Source: Ryuthela nishihirai
Lineage: Eukaryota; Arthropoda; Arachnida; Araneae; Heptathelidae
Assembly (NCBI GenBank): GCA_038380435.1
Contig: JAWZYU010000010.1
Span: 48,642,135 to 48,706,134 of the forward strand
DNA: 64,000 bases
Direction of reading: 5' to 3'
In this document: piece by piece, positions 43,080 to 54,160 of the stretch
How positions within the stretch are numbered: position 1 is the first letter of the stretch
How the letters are laid out: the number at the start of each line of letters is the position of its first letter
Notes under the pieces: generated by a model
Databases searched by the model: none
Told to the model about the DNA's origin: nothing
Seen by the model: only the letters and a program-made list of their open reading frames with translations
Program-made: the position numbers and the translations under genes

Positions 43080-43464
43080 TAAAACTGATATTCGTCTCTG
43101 TGTTAATTATCTGTTTATGCGTGAATTATTATTTCACCACGCCACCAGATGGCACCACTGAAACAACATCAGGTTTTTCTAGATAATTTATATGCGTTTT
43201 TATCTCTCCCAACCCTTTGCCACCATAAAAACATTATACATCATCTTGATGCTGAATTTTCCAAGCCACGTTGCATTCAGGGAAGGACTTAGCCAGGGGG
43301 TTGTTCACTTTACGCGATAGCCATTCATTGTTGACCCCTCCCAAACAATATTTTCCACCATTTAACTCACATAAATATAGTGTTTGGAAATAAAGAGACT
43401 GATTTGAAGAAAAAAATTATTAAGCTAAAAAATTTTGACACATTAAAAACAGTTAAAAATATTT
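43080..43464. other. Convergent intergenic spacer of the Polinton
   Basis: No ORF recognised. Confidence 0.5.
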
Positions 43465-43600
43465 CAATGATGAAATTATTGACAATTATAGCAATGTAAA
43501 AATAATTCAATGATGAAATTATTGACAATTATAGCAATGTAAAAATAATTCAATGATGAAATTACTGACAATCATAGCAATATAAAATTATCACCGTATA
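43465..43600. repeat. 43-bp tandem repeat
   Basis: CAATGATGAAATTATTGACA units start at 43465, 43508 and 43551; degraded relatives (CAATRTAAAA, TTGAAATTATT) continue to about 43810, just before the polymerase stop. Confidence 0.85.
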
Positions 43601-43827
43601 AGAAATATTCAATCAGTTGTTGATATAAAAAAAATTAAATCCATTACAATAACAGCAATATAAAAATGTTTCAATGTTGAAATTATTTCATTGCAGAAAT
43701 TATAAAATACAAGTCTGACAATTTCAAAAATTATAGTAATATAAAAGCAGTACTGATATAAAAAATATTGCAATGTTGAAAATATTACTGTAATATAAAA
43801 ATATTCACAGATGCAGCATAAAATGTT

Positions 43828-46250
43828 TCACACAATGATAGACAAACTATTTTTGGTCACTGTAAACCACACTATTAAATCATCCATCAGACCGATAAGA
43901 GTATCCAGCCCCAGATCATTGTACCCATACGGCACAGAAACAGTTGAACCGGGGGGAGATACCGTTTATCCAGGTTAGCCTTGAACCGCTTCACCATGGG
44001 TTTGTTAACGAGTGTCGCATCCTCTTTATTGCGCACCACATTAAATGGGACTTCGAAAGTCTCACTGGATGGAGACTGTTCCAAAACCATGGACTTTAAC
44101 AGTTGAAAGTTTTATTTAGCACGATTTTTCTTGGTTAATGATATACCCTTGGAGCTTAGAATCTCGTCCCCGTTGCTCAGACGGAAGGCATAACTCTTAG
44201 CCCCTGCACTGACGTAATCCGTTATGCACACATCACTCCCGTATTTACTTGTTATTTCATCAACAAGGCCGCCGAGAAAGGGATTCTGATCAGTAATGTA
44301 GCTATCGCTGGACGTTGTTGAGAAAATCACAGAGTCTGTATCCGAATACAGTGCCCGTGGACCAAGTTTCGAAATCAGTTCATAAAGTTTCAGACGCACA
44401 TGACTTGTGACCATTGCCGCCAGAATTAAGCTTCCATGCTTGTTAGCTGGTGTAGCGTCCACCACAGGTTTGTGTGTCACCATCACAGCCTGATCACTGA
44501 TAAGCGCAATATCTGTCACAATGAGGGAGGCATCTGTTAAAAGTTCCATGTATTTAACAGGACAGCTCACGATGGTTGTCTGGGTTCGATCCATGTTCTG
44601 AGCATGCTTCCCCAGGAAGAATTAAGCGAGACCTTCGAGAGGGTCTGCTTGAGACTATTTTTAATAACTTCAGATGGTAGGATCCGAACCCCCTCTGCCT
44701 GGAAAAAAGCTTCACAAATTCTTCTTTTTCCCTGTCAGTTTGGACGTTGGGAGGGAAGCCAGAGTAACGCTGCTTCAAACCAAGAAAAGTATCAATGTAC
44801 CCTGCGTAGACACCTCCTTTTTTTGTTACAGGATCGTATTGCAAGATGTTTTTGAAATGCCATATGTCGTGAAATTTCAGTAACTTGTAACCAGCGCGCA
44901 TGGCCGTGTAAACTTCAAATTAGCCAGGAACTGGTCAGCGCGTGCTGGTTCACGTTATGCTGACAAGGTGGCGGTAGGCGCTCGTCGACACAGGTCCTGC
45001 AGAGGGGGAACAGGAGTTTACCGTTTCTTCGGTAAGGTAACAGAGAGATAAATAGGTCGTCTGGGGGAAGTAAGGTGGCATGCGTAATTCCGAAATAATG
45101 AACCACGTCTTGGGTGAAATCAGTTGTGATACGTATCGGATGGCCTTTGCCGAAAGGAGCCTTCTTACAAACATAAGGATATAGACTGTTATAGTCTACA
45201 TAATTTAGTGCACATCTTTGATCCACTGAGGCAAAAATGGAAAAAACCTCCACACGTTCCCCATAGAGATAATCACGGGCGCCTATTCGCCTTATAGGCT
45301 CGATGTTTTTATAAATTAATGCGAGATTTGATTTATGCGCATTAATTCATCAAACTCGTGCTCCCACATGATCTTGTACGTGTAGCCGCCCATCAAAACT
45401 TGTAATCTTTCAAGGCGATCCAAGGTTTGGGTGTTCAATAGATCATAGGGTTTTTTCAACCGATTGTCCATTTTACTGGGTTTAAAACATTTAAAACAAT
45501 GATGGAAATAATACCCTAAATATTCGTAAAATGTGCGTGTACTATGACACACACCATCCAGTTTGTATTGGGCTACCTTGTACTCACCTTCGGGGGATTG
45601 TGCCGTTTGTATCTGGATGTTATCCTTGGAGGCTTCGTACTCCAACCAGGCAAGGGCCTTTAGCGACTGCCGGTCGTTACTCACCGAGTAGCCATGAAGC
45701 GGACACACACCGAGAGTATTCTTTTCCAGGAATTTCCCACGAAAGATGCGCACAAGCAAGCGCCGGCAATCGTGAGGTCATGTGAGAAGGGGTCCACACT
45801 TGTGAGATTTAAAAATTCTTACCGGAAAGCTTGGACTCCACGACGCAGCAATTCGTTGTCGGCCTTGCAATAGAAAAGTAGCTGTTGTTGAAAGTCCCAG
45901 GGTTCGAGTCTAGCGGTTGCATAACATTCGTCAAACTTCACCAATGTTGAAGGTTCCATATCCTCGGGCTGAAAATATTGGCGATCGGGAATGACACCAA
46001 CGTATTTTAAAATTTCCTCCTTCACATATTTGAAGGGGAAAAAAACCTTTTACTGTCTCCAGGACGAAAGTTTTAGTGAAGAAAAGAAGAGGAGCTTGGA
46101 TGAAGGATAAACTGTCGATGAATCTTAATTTTAGTCCAGGTAAAAAGATGCCTAATATTTTTGAACCGTCGAAAACAAGTCAGGTAGATATTAAAATACG
46201 AATTATTATTCAGAGACTTGTAATTTGGAATGATATTTTTTTAATTTCGC
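43828..46250 (-). pseudogene. Protein-primed family B DNA polymerase of the Polinton, broken
   Basis: Runs leftward from about 46250 to a TGA at 43828. Visible in order: exonuclease region (FIDSLSF near 46110; YCKADNELLRRG near 45850), motif A VDYNSLYPYV near 45165-45200, a motif B region (LNSSWG, near 44615-44635), motif C YSDTDSVIF at 44327-44353 and the KxY-type GAKSYAF near 44190. The C-terminus has YNDLGLDTLIGLMDDLIVWF. This family replicates Polinton DNA. Breaks between the six open pieces fall near 46030, 45790, 45290, 44905, 44640-44560, 44100 and 43935. Beyond 46250 a Tyr/Ser-rich frame up to about 46370 may be the remains of the N-terminus; the first exonuclease motif was not found. 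Confidence 0.92.
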
Positions 46251-46399
46251 GGGACTTTTCAGATTCATCAGTTAGTAAATCGTTGTCCCCGGTACGGGTG
46301 AGGTACCGAACGCTTGTTGTGAAATGCACGTCGCAGGACTCAGAATTATATGAAGGTTGATGTCACAAAATATTGGACTTTGTAATTATTTTGATGATT

Positions 46400-46634
46400 G
46401 CATCAGCCATTCTGAGAGGTTAGTCGTCCGAGTGGAGTGGAATTTTTGATAAACATTTAACAAAGGGTGTGCATATTAATAATTGTTTTTTAATGAAGGG
46501 GTGTTTATTAATAAAGGGAACGTCAGTTTTGATAAGTGTTTGATTAATAAGGAATAAACACATGAAATAAAAATTCGCAAGTTAATAAATACAGGGAATA
46601 TACAACTACAACGTTAAAGTATAAAAATATTTGA
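46400..46634. repeat. Subterminal repeats of the Polinton right end
   Basis: Variants of TTTTGATAA followed by TTAATAAAGGG recur every 25-45 bp and continue into the terminal repeat (46690-46830). Confidence 0.65.
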
Positions 46635-46870
46635 GAGTTGATTTATAAGAGCTAAAAATCTCGAGTTAATTTACGAGGAAATGAAAATTCGCGACAGGAG
46701 TTTTTTAAAAAAGGAGGGTGGAACTTTTGATAATGGATTAATTAACGAGGGTGTGCCAGTTTTGATAGAGTTTTTAATAAAGGGGAGGGATTTTTGATAA
46801 GGGATTTTTTAATGAGGGGGAGTCAAAAATTGGGACTTAGAAAAATTTCGGCTAAAATAGAGTGTTTGCT
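46635..46870 (-). repeat. Polinton right terminal inverted repeat
   Basis: Complement of 35937-36173; ends ...TAGAGTGTTTGCT. Confidence 0.92.
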
Positions 46871-46871
46871 A

Positions 46872-46877
46872 AAGTAT
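46872..46877 (+). repeat. Polinton target duplication, right
   Basis: AAGTAT, equal to 35929-35934. Confidence 0.65.
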
Positions 46878-47204
46878 AGTACTTATGGTATACACTAGAT
46901 GGCGCCACCAAAAATAAATTACAAAAATTCGTGAGTTAGAAAAATCGGTGATTTTTCAGGGAGGGGGGTAAAAATATTGGTGGTCAACTAGGGGGTCTTT
47001 AAAGAGGGGGGCTTCAAAAATGCAGGCGGGTCAACCTGCATTTTTAATGTCTGTAAAATACGAATTATGAAATATAAATATTAATAAAGGGCGTGGTCAA
47101 TGACGTCTTAGTTATGAATATTAATAAGGGTGTGTGGTCGGTGACATCATAGGGGAAAGCACTGTGCGTGGGGGATCCGTATTCTGCATTGACACTACTA
47201 ACCT
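46878..47204. repeat. Flank with two diverged ~45-bp units
   Basis: GAATATTAATAAGG...GTGGTC...TGACRTC appears twice (47063-47106 and 47115-47150). The style (TTAATAAAGGG) resembles the Polinton subterminal repeats although it lies outside the terminal repeat, hinting at an older related element end. Confidence 0.5.
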
Positions 47205-48360
47205 CATTATTGTTTACAAAGTGAAACCACCTAATGCCCAAGATACTGCGTAGCATCTAGAATCATAGGCATCAATATTATCTTGCTTACAAGGGATCCA
47301 AGTTTCACTACCATAACTAACTCTAGAAAGAACCAAACTATTGTACAGCCTAATTTTATTCTTTAGGTGTATACGCTTATTTTCCCACACTTTCCATAGA
47401 TTCTTAAAATGTAGCATGTCATGCAGTATGTTCAGCAGCAATCCCTATTCGTCTGTTTATCTCATGCCGCACATCAGCAGCACATAGCAACCGAGATAAT
47501 TAAACTGGGACACTTTCTCATGAGTGTAGCCGTTCAAAATTACTGAAGCACCATTTCCTTCATCAAGCAGCTCTGTTTATGACCAAACTTACTCTATTAC
47601 TAGTCTCATCAACAGCCCTAATAAATGAATCATCTCCTCAGCATCATTAATCAATAGGGCCAAATCATCTGCATAATCTAAGTCAGAAGTTTTGAAATAT
47701 ATAGACGGTTAAGGCCAAACCTTTCTCTTGCAGGGAATTCTGCATAACATAATCAATAACCAAAGTAAAGGAAGGAGACAAAATGCACCCTTGTCAAACT
47801 CCACTAGCAATGCTAAACCAATCGCTGAAAGACGTACCAACTCTCACACAAGACTCAGTGTTATTAAAGAGAGCTTTCATTACACTAACTTGTCAGGTAT
47901 TCTATTGATCTAAGATCGACCAAAAATTATGTCGATTAATAGAGTCAAAAGCTTTTTTAAAATCAACAAAGCTAGTAATTAAAGATTTCTGAAACTCTAA
48001 ACATTTCTCACGAATTCGCCTAAGTGAAAATATTTTGATATATACTGATCCGCACTGTTCATCTGAACTGTCACTTCTGAATCCGCACTGTTCATCACGC
48101 AGTTGTCCATCAGCTAAATTCTTAATTCTGTTAAGCACAATCATGCAAATACTTTACCTGAACAGAAAGTAGGCTGATACCCCTATAGTTATCACAAGAA
48201 CTGCCATAACTTTTTATAAAAATAGGGATAATATTAGTTCTAGTAAAATCCTTACGAATAACACTTTTATCAATATGATAATTAGGAACTACAACTTTAT
48301 CAGAAAAAAATATTCAAAATTTCAGTTAGCCATGTGGCAACACAAAAGTTCTCAGTTCTA
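47205..48360 (-). mobile_element. RTE-like LINE, decayed copy D
   Basis: Matches the intact LINE from the C-terminal RCLRSILGIRW region (47220) back to the palm domain (near 48345). Stops, small deletions and a local duplication of the GATCCGCACTGTTCATC segment (48047-48090) break it. Both ends are missing. Confidence 0.88.
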
Positions 48361-48402
48361 AATAACCACCAGATGGTAGCGTCCAGTCAAGACCATCTAG
48401 TG

Positions 48403-49759
48403 CAGGCATGGCCAACATACGGCCCGGGTAATGAATTTACGTGGCCCGCGAACAATTTTTCAATATTAACATTTAACTTCTAGTAATTAATCGAATGAAT
48501 TCTCGATACTTCTATATTTTTTTAAAAAGATTCCGTTATAAAGAATTAAAACTTTTATACTCATCTGCACTCGATGTTCAAGCGACGTTGCCAGCAGGCG
48601 AGTAAAATATTTTTGCATAGTGCAAAAATATTTTAAAAATCGATCATGTTACAAATGTAGTTGTGAAATTAGTGAATTTCCTACGATCAAAAGGATTAAA
48701 TCACAGGCAATTTATTGATCTCCTTGAAGAACTAAATACCAGTCATTTAGATGTACTATATCACAATAAAATCCGTTGGTTAAGTTTGGGAAAAGTTTTA
48801 AGACGTGTGTGGGACCTTCAAGAGGAAATAAAAATATTTTTAATGCTTCAAGAAAATGAGGATTTTCCTGAATTATTAGATCCAAATTGGATTTGTGATT
48901 TAGCATTTTCTTTGGATATTCTCACACATTTGAACGAATTTAACACATGTATACAAGGAAAAAATTTATTTGCTCATGATTTAATACAGAAATTAAGAGC
49001 TTTTAAAATGAAGCTTAGCCTTTTTTCTACAATTCTGGCTGAATGTAAATTTGATCATTTTCCAACGTTACAGATCATATCTTTAAATATTTTAAAAGAA
49101 AAGGTTAAAACATTTAATAAAAACATCCTTGCACTAATGACAGATTTCGAGCAGAGATTCGATTGCTTCAAAAAAATTGATAAAATTTTATCTATTATCC
49201 GAAATCCATTTTCTGTACAAGTTGATGACGTTCCTGTTGATATACAATTAGAAATAATTAATTTACAATGTGATGAATTATTACATGAGAAATATCGAGA
49301 AGAGCATGAAAATTTGTGTAATTTTTATAAGCAATTGAATAATGAAAAGTATGGAAATTTAAAAAAACTTGCCAAGACGTATTTAGTAATCTTTAGCTCA
49401 ACTTATATTTGTGAACAAACCTTTTCTTTAATGAATCTAAATAAAAGTACAACAAGATCAAGATTGAATGATTTACATTTGGAGGCTGTGTTAAGAATAG
49501 CTACTACAAATATAGAACCAGATATTAAAAAAATAATAAGCGATGCAAACCGCCTCAACACGTCGCATTAGTTATTATGTTAATTTGTTATATTGATTTA
49601 CTTACAATTATTCATAAACAAATTTCATAATAAAATTTTGTTTAATTAAAGAAATAAGTGTTTTGCTTAACATTTTTCAATTTTAATATTTCGTCCGGCC
49701 CGTGAAAATATTTTTTTTTTCCAATCCGGCCCGGGGGCAAAAACAGTTGGCCATGCCTG
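48403..49759 (+). mobile_element. hAT transposon, internally deleted, 1357 bp
   Basis: Ends CAGGCATGGCCAAC and its complement GTTGGCCATGCCTG, with an exact 8-bp target duplication ATCTAGTG (48395-48402 and 49760-49767). GGCCCG-rich subterminal sequence is present at both ends. It encodes only the second half of a transposase. Confidence 0.95.
48663..49571 (+). pseudogene. hAT transposase C-terminal half (GTF2I-repeat/ZBED-like family)
   Basis: About 302 open codons, roughly half the usual length. It begins LRSKGLNHRQFIDLLEEL and IRWLSLGKVLRRVWDLQEEI and continues to the C-terminal hAT dimerisation domain (FSSTYICEQTFSLMNLNKS, TRSRLNDLHLEAVLRIATT). The BED zinc finger and first catalytic residue are missing, consistent with an internal deletion near the left end. 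The frame opens with GTG after a stop, not ATG; the first ATG is about 60 codons in. The frame has no stops or frameshifts, so the deletion derivative may be young, or the segment may be retained. Confidence 0.88.
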
Positions 49760-49995
49760 ATCTAGTGTGTTCTTTAACCTGCACAGGATATGACTTTTCT
49801 TGCACTCAGACCTACGGTTTATCATTCCATTCAACGGACGGCTGTCTTTTAGAGCCCATTGGTGTCAACTTTCTCACCGAGGGCAGGGTGTCAGTTCGCG
49901 GAGATAGATCTCAACTCTGGCACAAATGAGATTCGAACCTTGGAACTGCAGATTACGAGCCTGGTGCGCTACAAACTGAGTCACCCCCGCCCCTA

Positions 49996-50834
49996 TATTT
50001 ACGGATATGTAGTAGCAGTAGAGAAGTATTTTATTTTCACTCATAATCAATACATATATATATCACAAAATTTCTCACATGTAAAAATACAAATGGTGGA
50101 AACAGAAACACAAAAAGCGAACAAAATAGAACAAGAAAAAAACCACACACATAATTTTAGATATTACATGTCCGGAAACAAGGACATGTATGTCTCCTTT
50201 TCTCTACCCGTCCAGATTCCGTTTTAATTGGCAACATCATATTTAGGCAACCAATAATGGGAATAATAATCAGTTCTTAGTATAACTTGATACATCAATA
50301 ACAAAAAGAAAAGGGCACATTAGTATCCATTAATTAAAAATAAAAGATTTAAACGATTGACCTTAAAGGTATTGACTCATAACTCTTAATATACGTGCAT
50401 GCAATTTCTTATTGAAGACTGTCAAATTATTTTCATTTCTCATATCCATTTGTAATGAATTATAAAATTTTGGTGCTGACTAGGCAATTTATCTTCAGTT
50501 TACTGAACGTCGGAAAATTTAAGGATATTTCTCAACCTTGTCCAGCGGCCAACCCGAAAACTAACCTAAAAACAGCCAGAAAAGTTTATGGTGCTGGAAA
50601 ATGAGTTGTCAGATTTTTGGGCTTTCACGATATAATCCATAAAATCAAATTCGAGAACAATTTTAATATTATCTTTATTTAATATTCCCTGGCCGAAACA
50701 TACGAATTAATTCGCTGGTTCCATTAATCTAGCCAAGGTGGTGGCTCTAGTGAGTCTATCGAAGTCTCCATTAATTTTAGATTAATCATGCTTTAGTAGC
50801 TCTAGTAAGGATATCAGAATTCTGTTGCAGTGGG
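49996..50834. other. No recognised feature
   Basis: Nothing recognised apart from AT-rich sequence with a short (AT)n near 50055. Confidence 0.4.
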
Positions 50835-51449
50835 TACAGTCGCTCAAAAAAGTATCCGAACACTATGGTTGATTACAGAATTCAGAAAAAATATCTGGCA
50901 ACGATTTTTTTTAGAAATTAGTGATCTGGCAACCTTCGTGTCACGTGATTACAGAATTCAGGAAAAATATCTGGAGCGTGTACAGCAACTGTACACGCTC
51001 CAGTTACCGTTCACAGCAAACTGGAGCGTGTGCAGTTACTGCACACGCTCCAGTTTGCTGTGAACGGTAACTGGACACACTCAATATTTCCGTGAGTGAG
51101 CCCACACGATCCAGGTCTTTGTGAGCTCACACGATCCAATGTGCTGTGAACATTAACCGCAACCGCTACAGTTTGCTGTGAACGGTAACTGCACACGCTC
51201 CATATTCATTGCATTATATATTCATACGCATTATATATATTAAAAAAGTATCCAAACACTATGGTTGATTATAGAATTCAGAAAAAAATATCTGGCAACG
51301 ATTTTTTTAGAAGTTAGTGATCTGGCAACCTTCGTGTCACGTGACACGAAGGTTGCCAGATCACTAACTTCTAAAAAAATCGTTGCCAGATATTTTTTCT
51401 GAATTCTGTAATCAACCATAGTGTTTGGATACTTTTTTGAGCTACTGTA
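50835..51449. mobile_element. Composite palindromic MITE (Tc1/mariner-like, TA-flanked)
   Basis: The outer ends TACAGTCGCTCAAAAAAGTA and, complemented, TACAGTAGCTCAAAAAAGTA are inverted. The right part (51238-51449) is an almost perfect palindrome centred on CACGTG. The left part contains one arm of the same palindrome, then an inserted block of other hairpins. A simple 188-bp member of the family is at 57992-58179. Confidence 0.85.
50972..51075. repeat. Nested hairpins within the composite MITE
   Basis: CTGGAGCGTGTACAG-CAA-CTGTACACGCTCCAG (hairpin 1) is followed by a larger inverted repeat (51000-51075) built of CCAGTTACCGTTCACAGC and its complement, which encloses CTGGAGCGTGTGCAG/CTGCACACGCTCCAG (hairpin 2). 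Related pieces recur to 51205. Confidence 0.9.
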
Positions 51450-51589
51450 CATCTTCCTGTTCTGATGCATATTAAGCCTTAACTGACATTAAGATCAGTG
51501 AATCAAATTGTTTCATCAGAATGGCCTTGTATGAGAAGGTTTATGTAAATGAGGAATGTCTTCCACGTTTCGCAGTCCTATAGTTACAT
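51450..51589. other. No recognised feature
   Basis: Spacer. Confidence 0.4.
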
Positions 51590-52530
51590 ATACAGGGTTA
51601 CCAGAATAAGACGGAACACATATTTATGTGAGGAAATGTTAAAATTGACTATAAGCAATCTTGACATAGTTTGTTTGCGAAAAGTGGCAATACTGTTCAA
51701 ATAGAAAACTGCATAATCACTATCAAACATAATCTAATTTTAATACAGTGAACTGTCAGCATAAACGCCGATGATTTCGTCGTTTATACTGACCCAGCTG
51801 TCTGCACAGCAGACAGAGGTGATGCCCAGCCCCCTTATGTCGCAGTTCTGTCTGTTGAAGGTACCAGTGAGGATGAAGTGCACCTCGTAGGTGCATAGGA
51901 CTGCCTGCAGCCACGTGTTGTCCACCGCCATCCACGTTAGAAATTGGAGAGGAAGTCGGTGCAATGTTGAAAATCACATGGTTGCAGTTCTTGCACCATA
52001 TGGATCCTGTATGTGTACTATCACACAACACACCGTAGCATTTTGTGGAGAATTGTCATTGGAAAAGCCAACTGTTGTGACACCACTCTGGCACTGCTGA
52101 CTGACCGCATCTCATTTCTAGTACGGGCTGTCATGGCAATCGTCACCTCATCCACCATGTCTTCTGCAATGGATGGCCATTCTCTTCCTAGTGTCACTCC
52201 CAACTCACCAGTTGCGTCAAACTTCTTCACTATCTTCTTTAATGTCACTGATATCGGGAGTCCTTTTCGCAGACTTTTAAGATGCCAATATTCTGGCAAT
52301 GTAGCATTTGCATTGCTCTGATTCTGGTAGAATAAATTGATTAATAGCGTGCTTTCCTTCTTCGCAAGAGCCATACAGCCGTTTGCTGGCAATGTGAATA
52401 TTCCCACTTTTACACGACGTCTTTGGAATCGGAAACGTGCTATTATGCAAACGAGCGTTATTAGCATAACTGAAGCGCCCTTTTCGTCCATAGTGGCAAC
52501 AGTTGGAACTAATTTTTTCTTCATCTTCTC
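51590..52530 (-). mobile_element. mariner-like element (DUF4817-type transposase), decayed
   Basis: The left end CAGGGTTACCAGAATAAGAC looks like a mariner terminus; the matching right end is not visible, and an RTE LINE fragment begins at 52543. Transposase pieces are read on the minus strand: LLINLFYQNQSNANATL, a KKIVKKFDATGELGV stretch and RVVSQQLAFP form the N-terminal HTH region (52050-52430); AVDNTW, VHFILTGTFNRQN and CDIRG come from the catalytic region (51790-51950). Frames change several times. The N-terminal pattern matches a transposase family abundant in arachnid and insect genomes. Confidence 0.78.
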
Positions 52531-52542
52531 TAAATGTGCCTT

Positions 52543-54160
52543 GCAGCTGAAGCTTAAGAAATGTTGTGCTAAGGTTAAGAAAATTATATATGACACTGAA
52601 GGTCTGAAAGATCCAGATATAGCCAAAGCATACCATGATAGGCTACGTAGTAATTATGATAATACTTTGTGTGTTGTGTTAGCTCTAACTAAGGCAGTGG
52701 TCAGCAGTGACTTCGGTCTTAGTAGGGCATGTCCTTGTATGAGAAGGCCTGTATTAAGCTGGGAGTAGCTTCTGGGATTCTTCTCTGTCCTATATGTCAT
52801 TATTAATATTAATATTAATATTAATAATCGTGGTTTGGTTACTGCTGAAGTTGGGAAAGAATGGGATCAGTTTAAACAGGCTTTTCTTGAAACCAACAGT
52901 ACTCTTTTTGGATAAAAGGGAACGGAGGAAACAAAATTATTTAAGTGATAAGGCTATGGAACTTATTTCTGAAAGTAAAAAGTTCAGGATTAATATGAAT
53001 CAGCAGCCTACTAGTCCTAACAGACGGCACTACAACGAACTTAATAAGCGTGTAAAGGATCAGTTAACAGCGGCTAAGAATCTTTGGCTTGATAGCTTGG
53101 CTGACGAAGCAGAAGAAGCAGTTTGACAGCACAAAAGCAGGGGGTTGTACCAGATTGTTAATGTTTTATGTGGGAAGAAACAGACAGGTACACAGGGATT
53201 AAGGGATAAACATGGTAAGGTCGTTGAAGGTGAGGATTCTGTGATGGCTAGATGGGCTGAACATTTCAGAGATATTCTAAATAATGTAATTATTTCTATT
53301 CACATTGTTTGTAATGAGGATAGATGCATTATTGGCCCTTAGTACATTCCAAAGTCACTTTGGCCATCTCTAAATTTTTACTGCCTAAATCCCCAGGGTG
53401 GATGAAATTACTACTGAAATGCTTAGAACTGGGAACATTTGTGCTGTCGCATGGCTGACTGTAATTTTGAACATTTTTTATGATAAAGGTGTTATTCCTA
53501 AGGATTTTACTAGAGCTATTATTATTTTCATTTTTAAAAAACGGTGATCGCAGTTCTTGTGATATTTATGGGGGAATTAATTTGCTTTCTGTTCCAGGTA
53601 AAGTTCTTTGCATGATTATACTTAATAGAATTAAGAATTTGGTTGATGAACAACTGCGTGATGAACAATGCGGATTCAGAAGTGGTAGGTGATATATTGA
53701 TCAAATGTTTTCACTTAGACAGATTCGTGAGAAATGATTAGATTTTCAGAAACCTGTGGTTGCTAGTTTATAGCTTTCAAAAAAGCTTTTGACTCTGTTG
53801 ATCGACATAATTTGTGGTTGATTGTTAGATCATATGGAATAGCTGATAAGTTAGTTAGTGTAATGAGAGCTCTCTTAATAATACTGAGCCGTGTGTGAGA
53901 GTTGGTACGTCTTGCGGCGATTGGTTTAACATTGCTAGTGGAGTTAGACAAAGGGCATTTTGTCTCCTTTTCTCTTTGCTTAGTTATTACGTTATGCGAA
54001 ATTCTTTGAAAGAGAAAGATTTTGGCCTTAAATGGTCTACAGATTTCAAAATTTTGATTTACATTATGCAGATGGCTTGGCCCTGTTGGCTTATGATGTT
54101 GATGAGATGAATTCATTCATTAGGGTTGTTGATGAGACTGGTAATAGGGTAGATTTGGTG
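52543..54160 (+). mobile_element. RTE-like LINE, decayed copy E
   Basis: Matches the intact copy from about 22858 (LKLKKCCA) to about 24334 (reverse transcriptase thumb region), losing both ends. At 52667-52830 about 160 bp of unrelated sequence, including an (ATTAAT)n run, sits between the two halves of the linker. Frameshifts and stops are frequent. Confidence 0.88.

Larger units (their letters stand above)
35935..46871 (+). mobile_element. Polinton (Maverick/adintovirus-like) element, inactivated
   Basis: About 10.9 kb, bounded by ~237-bp inverted terminal repeats and a 6-bp duplication AAGTAT. It holds the full set that defines Polintons: integrase with chromodomain, protein-primed type family B polymerase, adenovirus-like protease, A32-like ATPase, major and minor jelly-roll capsid proteins, plus small accessory genes. 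Nine genes run rightward and the polymerase runs leftward, converging around 42.9-43.8 kb. It is at the short end of the usual 13-20 kb because the spacers are small and the polymerase N-terminus is degraded. Nearly every gene has stops or frameshifts, so it is a fossil; its first two ORFs are intact. Confidence 0.95.
48366..49995 (-). mobile_element. SINE family 1, split by a hAT transposon
   Basis: 48366-48402 is the body segment with CCAGATGGTAGCG; 49768-49995 continues with TGTTCTTTAACCTGCAC through the head to CTGAGTCACCCCCGC. The 3' end of the SINE is missing. It abuts LINE copy D. Confidence 0.88.

Noticed and set aside
43465..43810. CRISPR-like array in the Polinton
   Set aside because: Units are contiguous tandem repeats with no spacers.
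45531..45785. 84-aa + strand ORF
   Set aside because: Antisense of the polymerase; no independent support.
46076..46360. 94-aa + strand ORF at the Polinton right end
   Set aside because: It is antisense to readable polymerase exonuclease sequence (FIDSLSF region), so it is a shadow.
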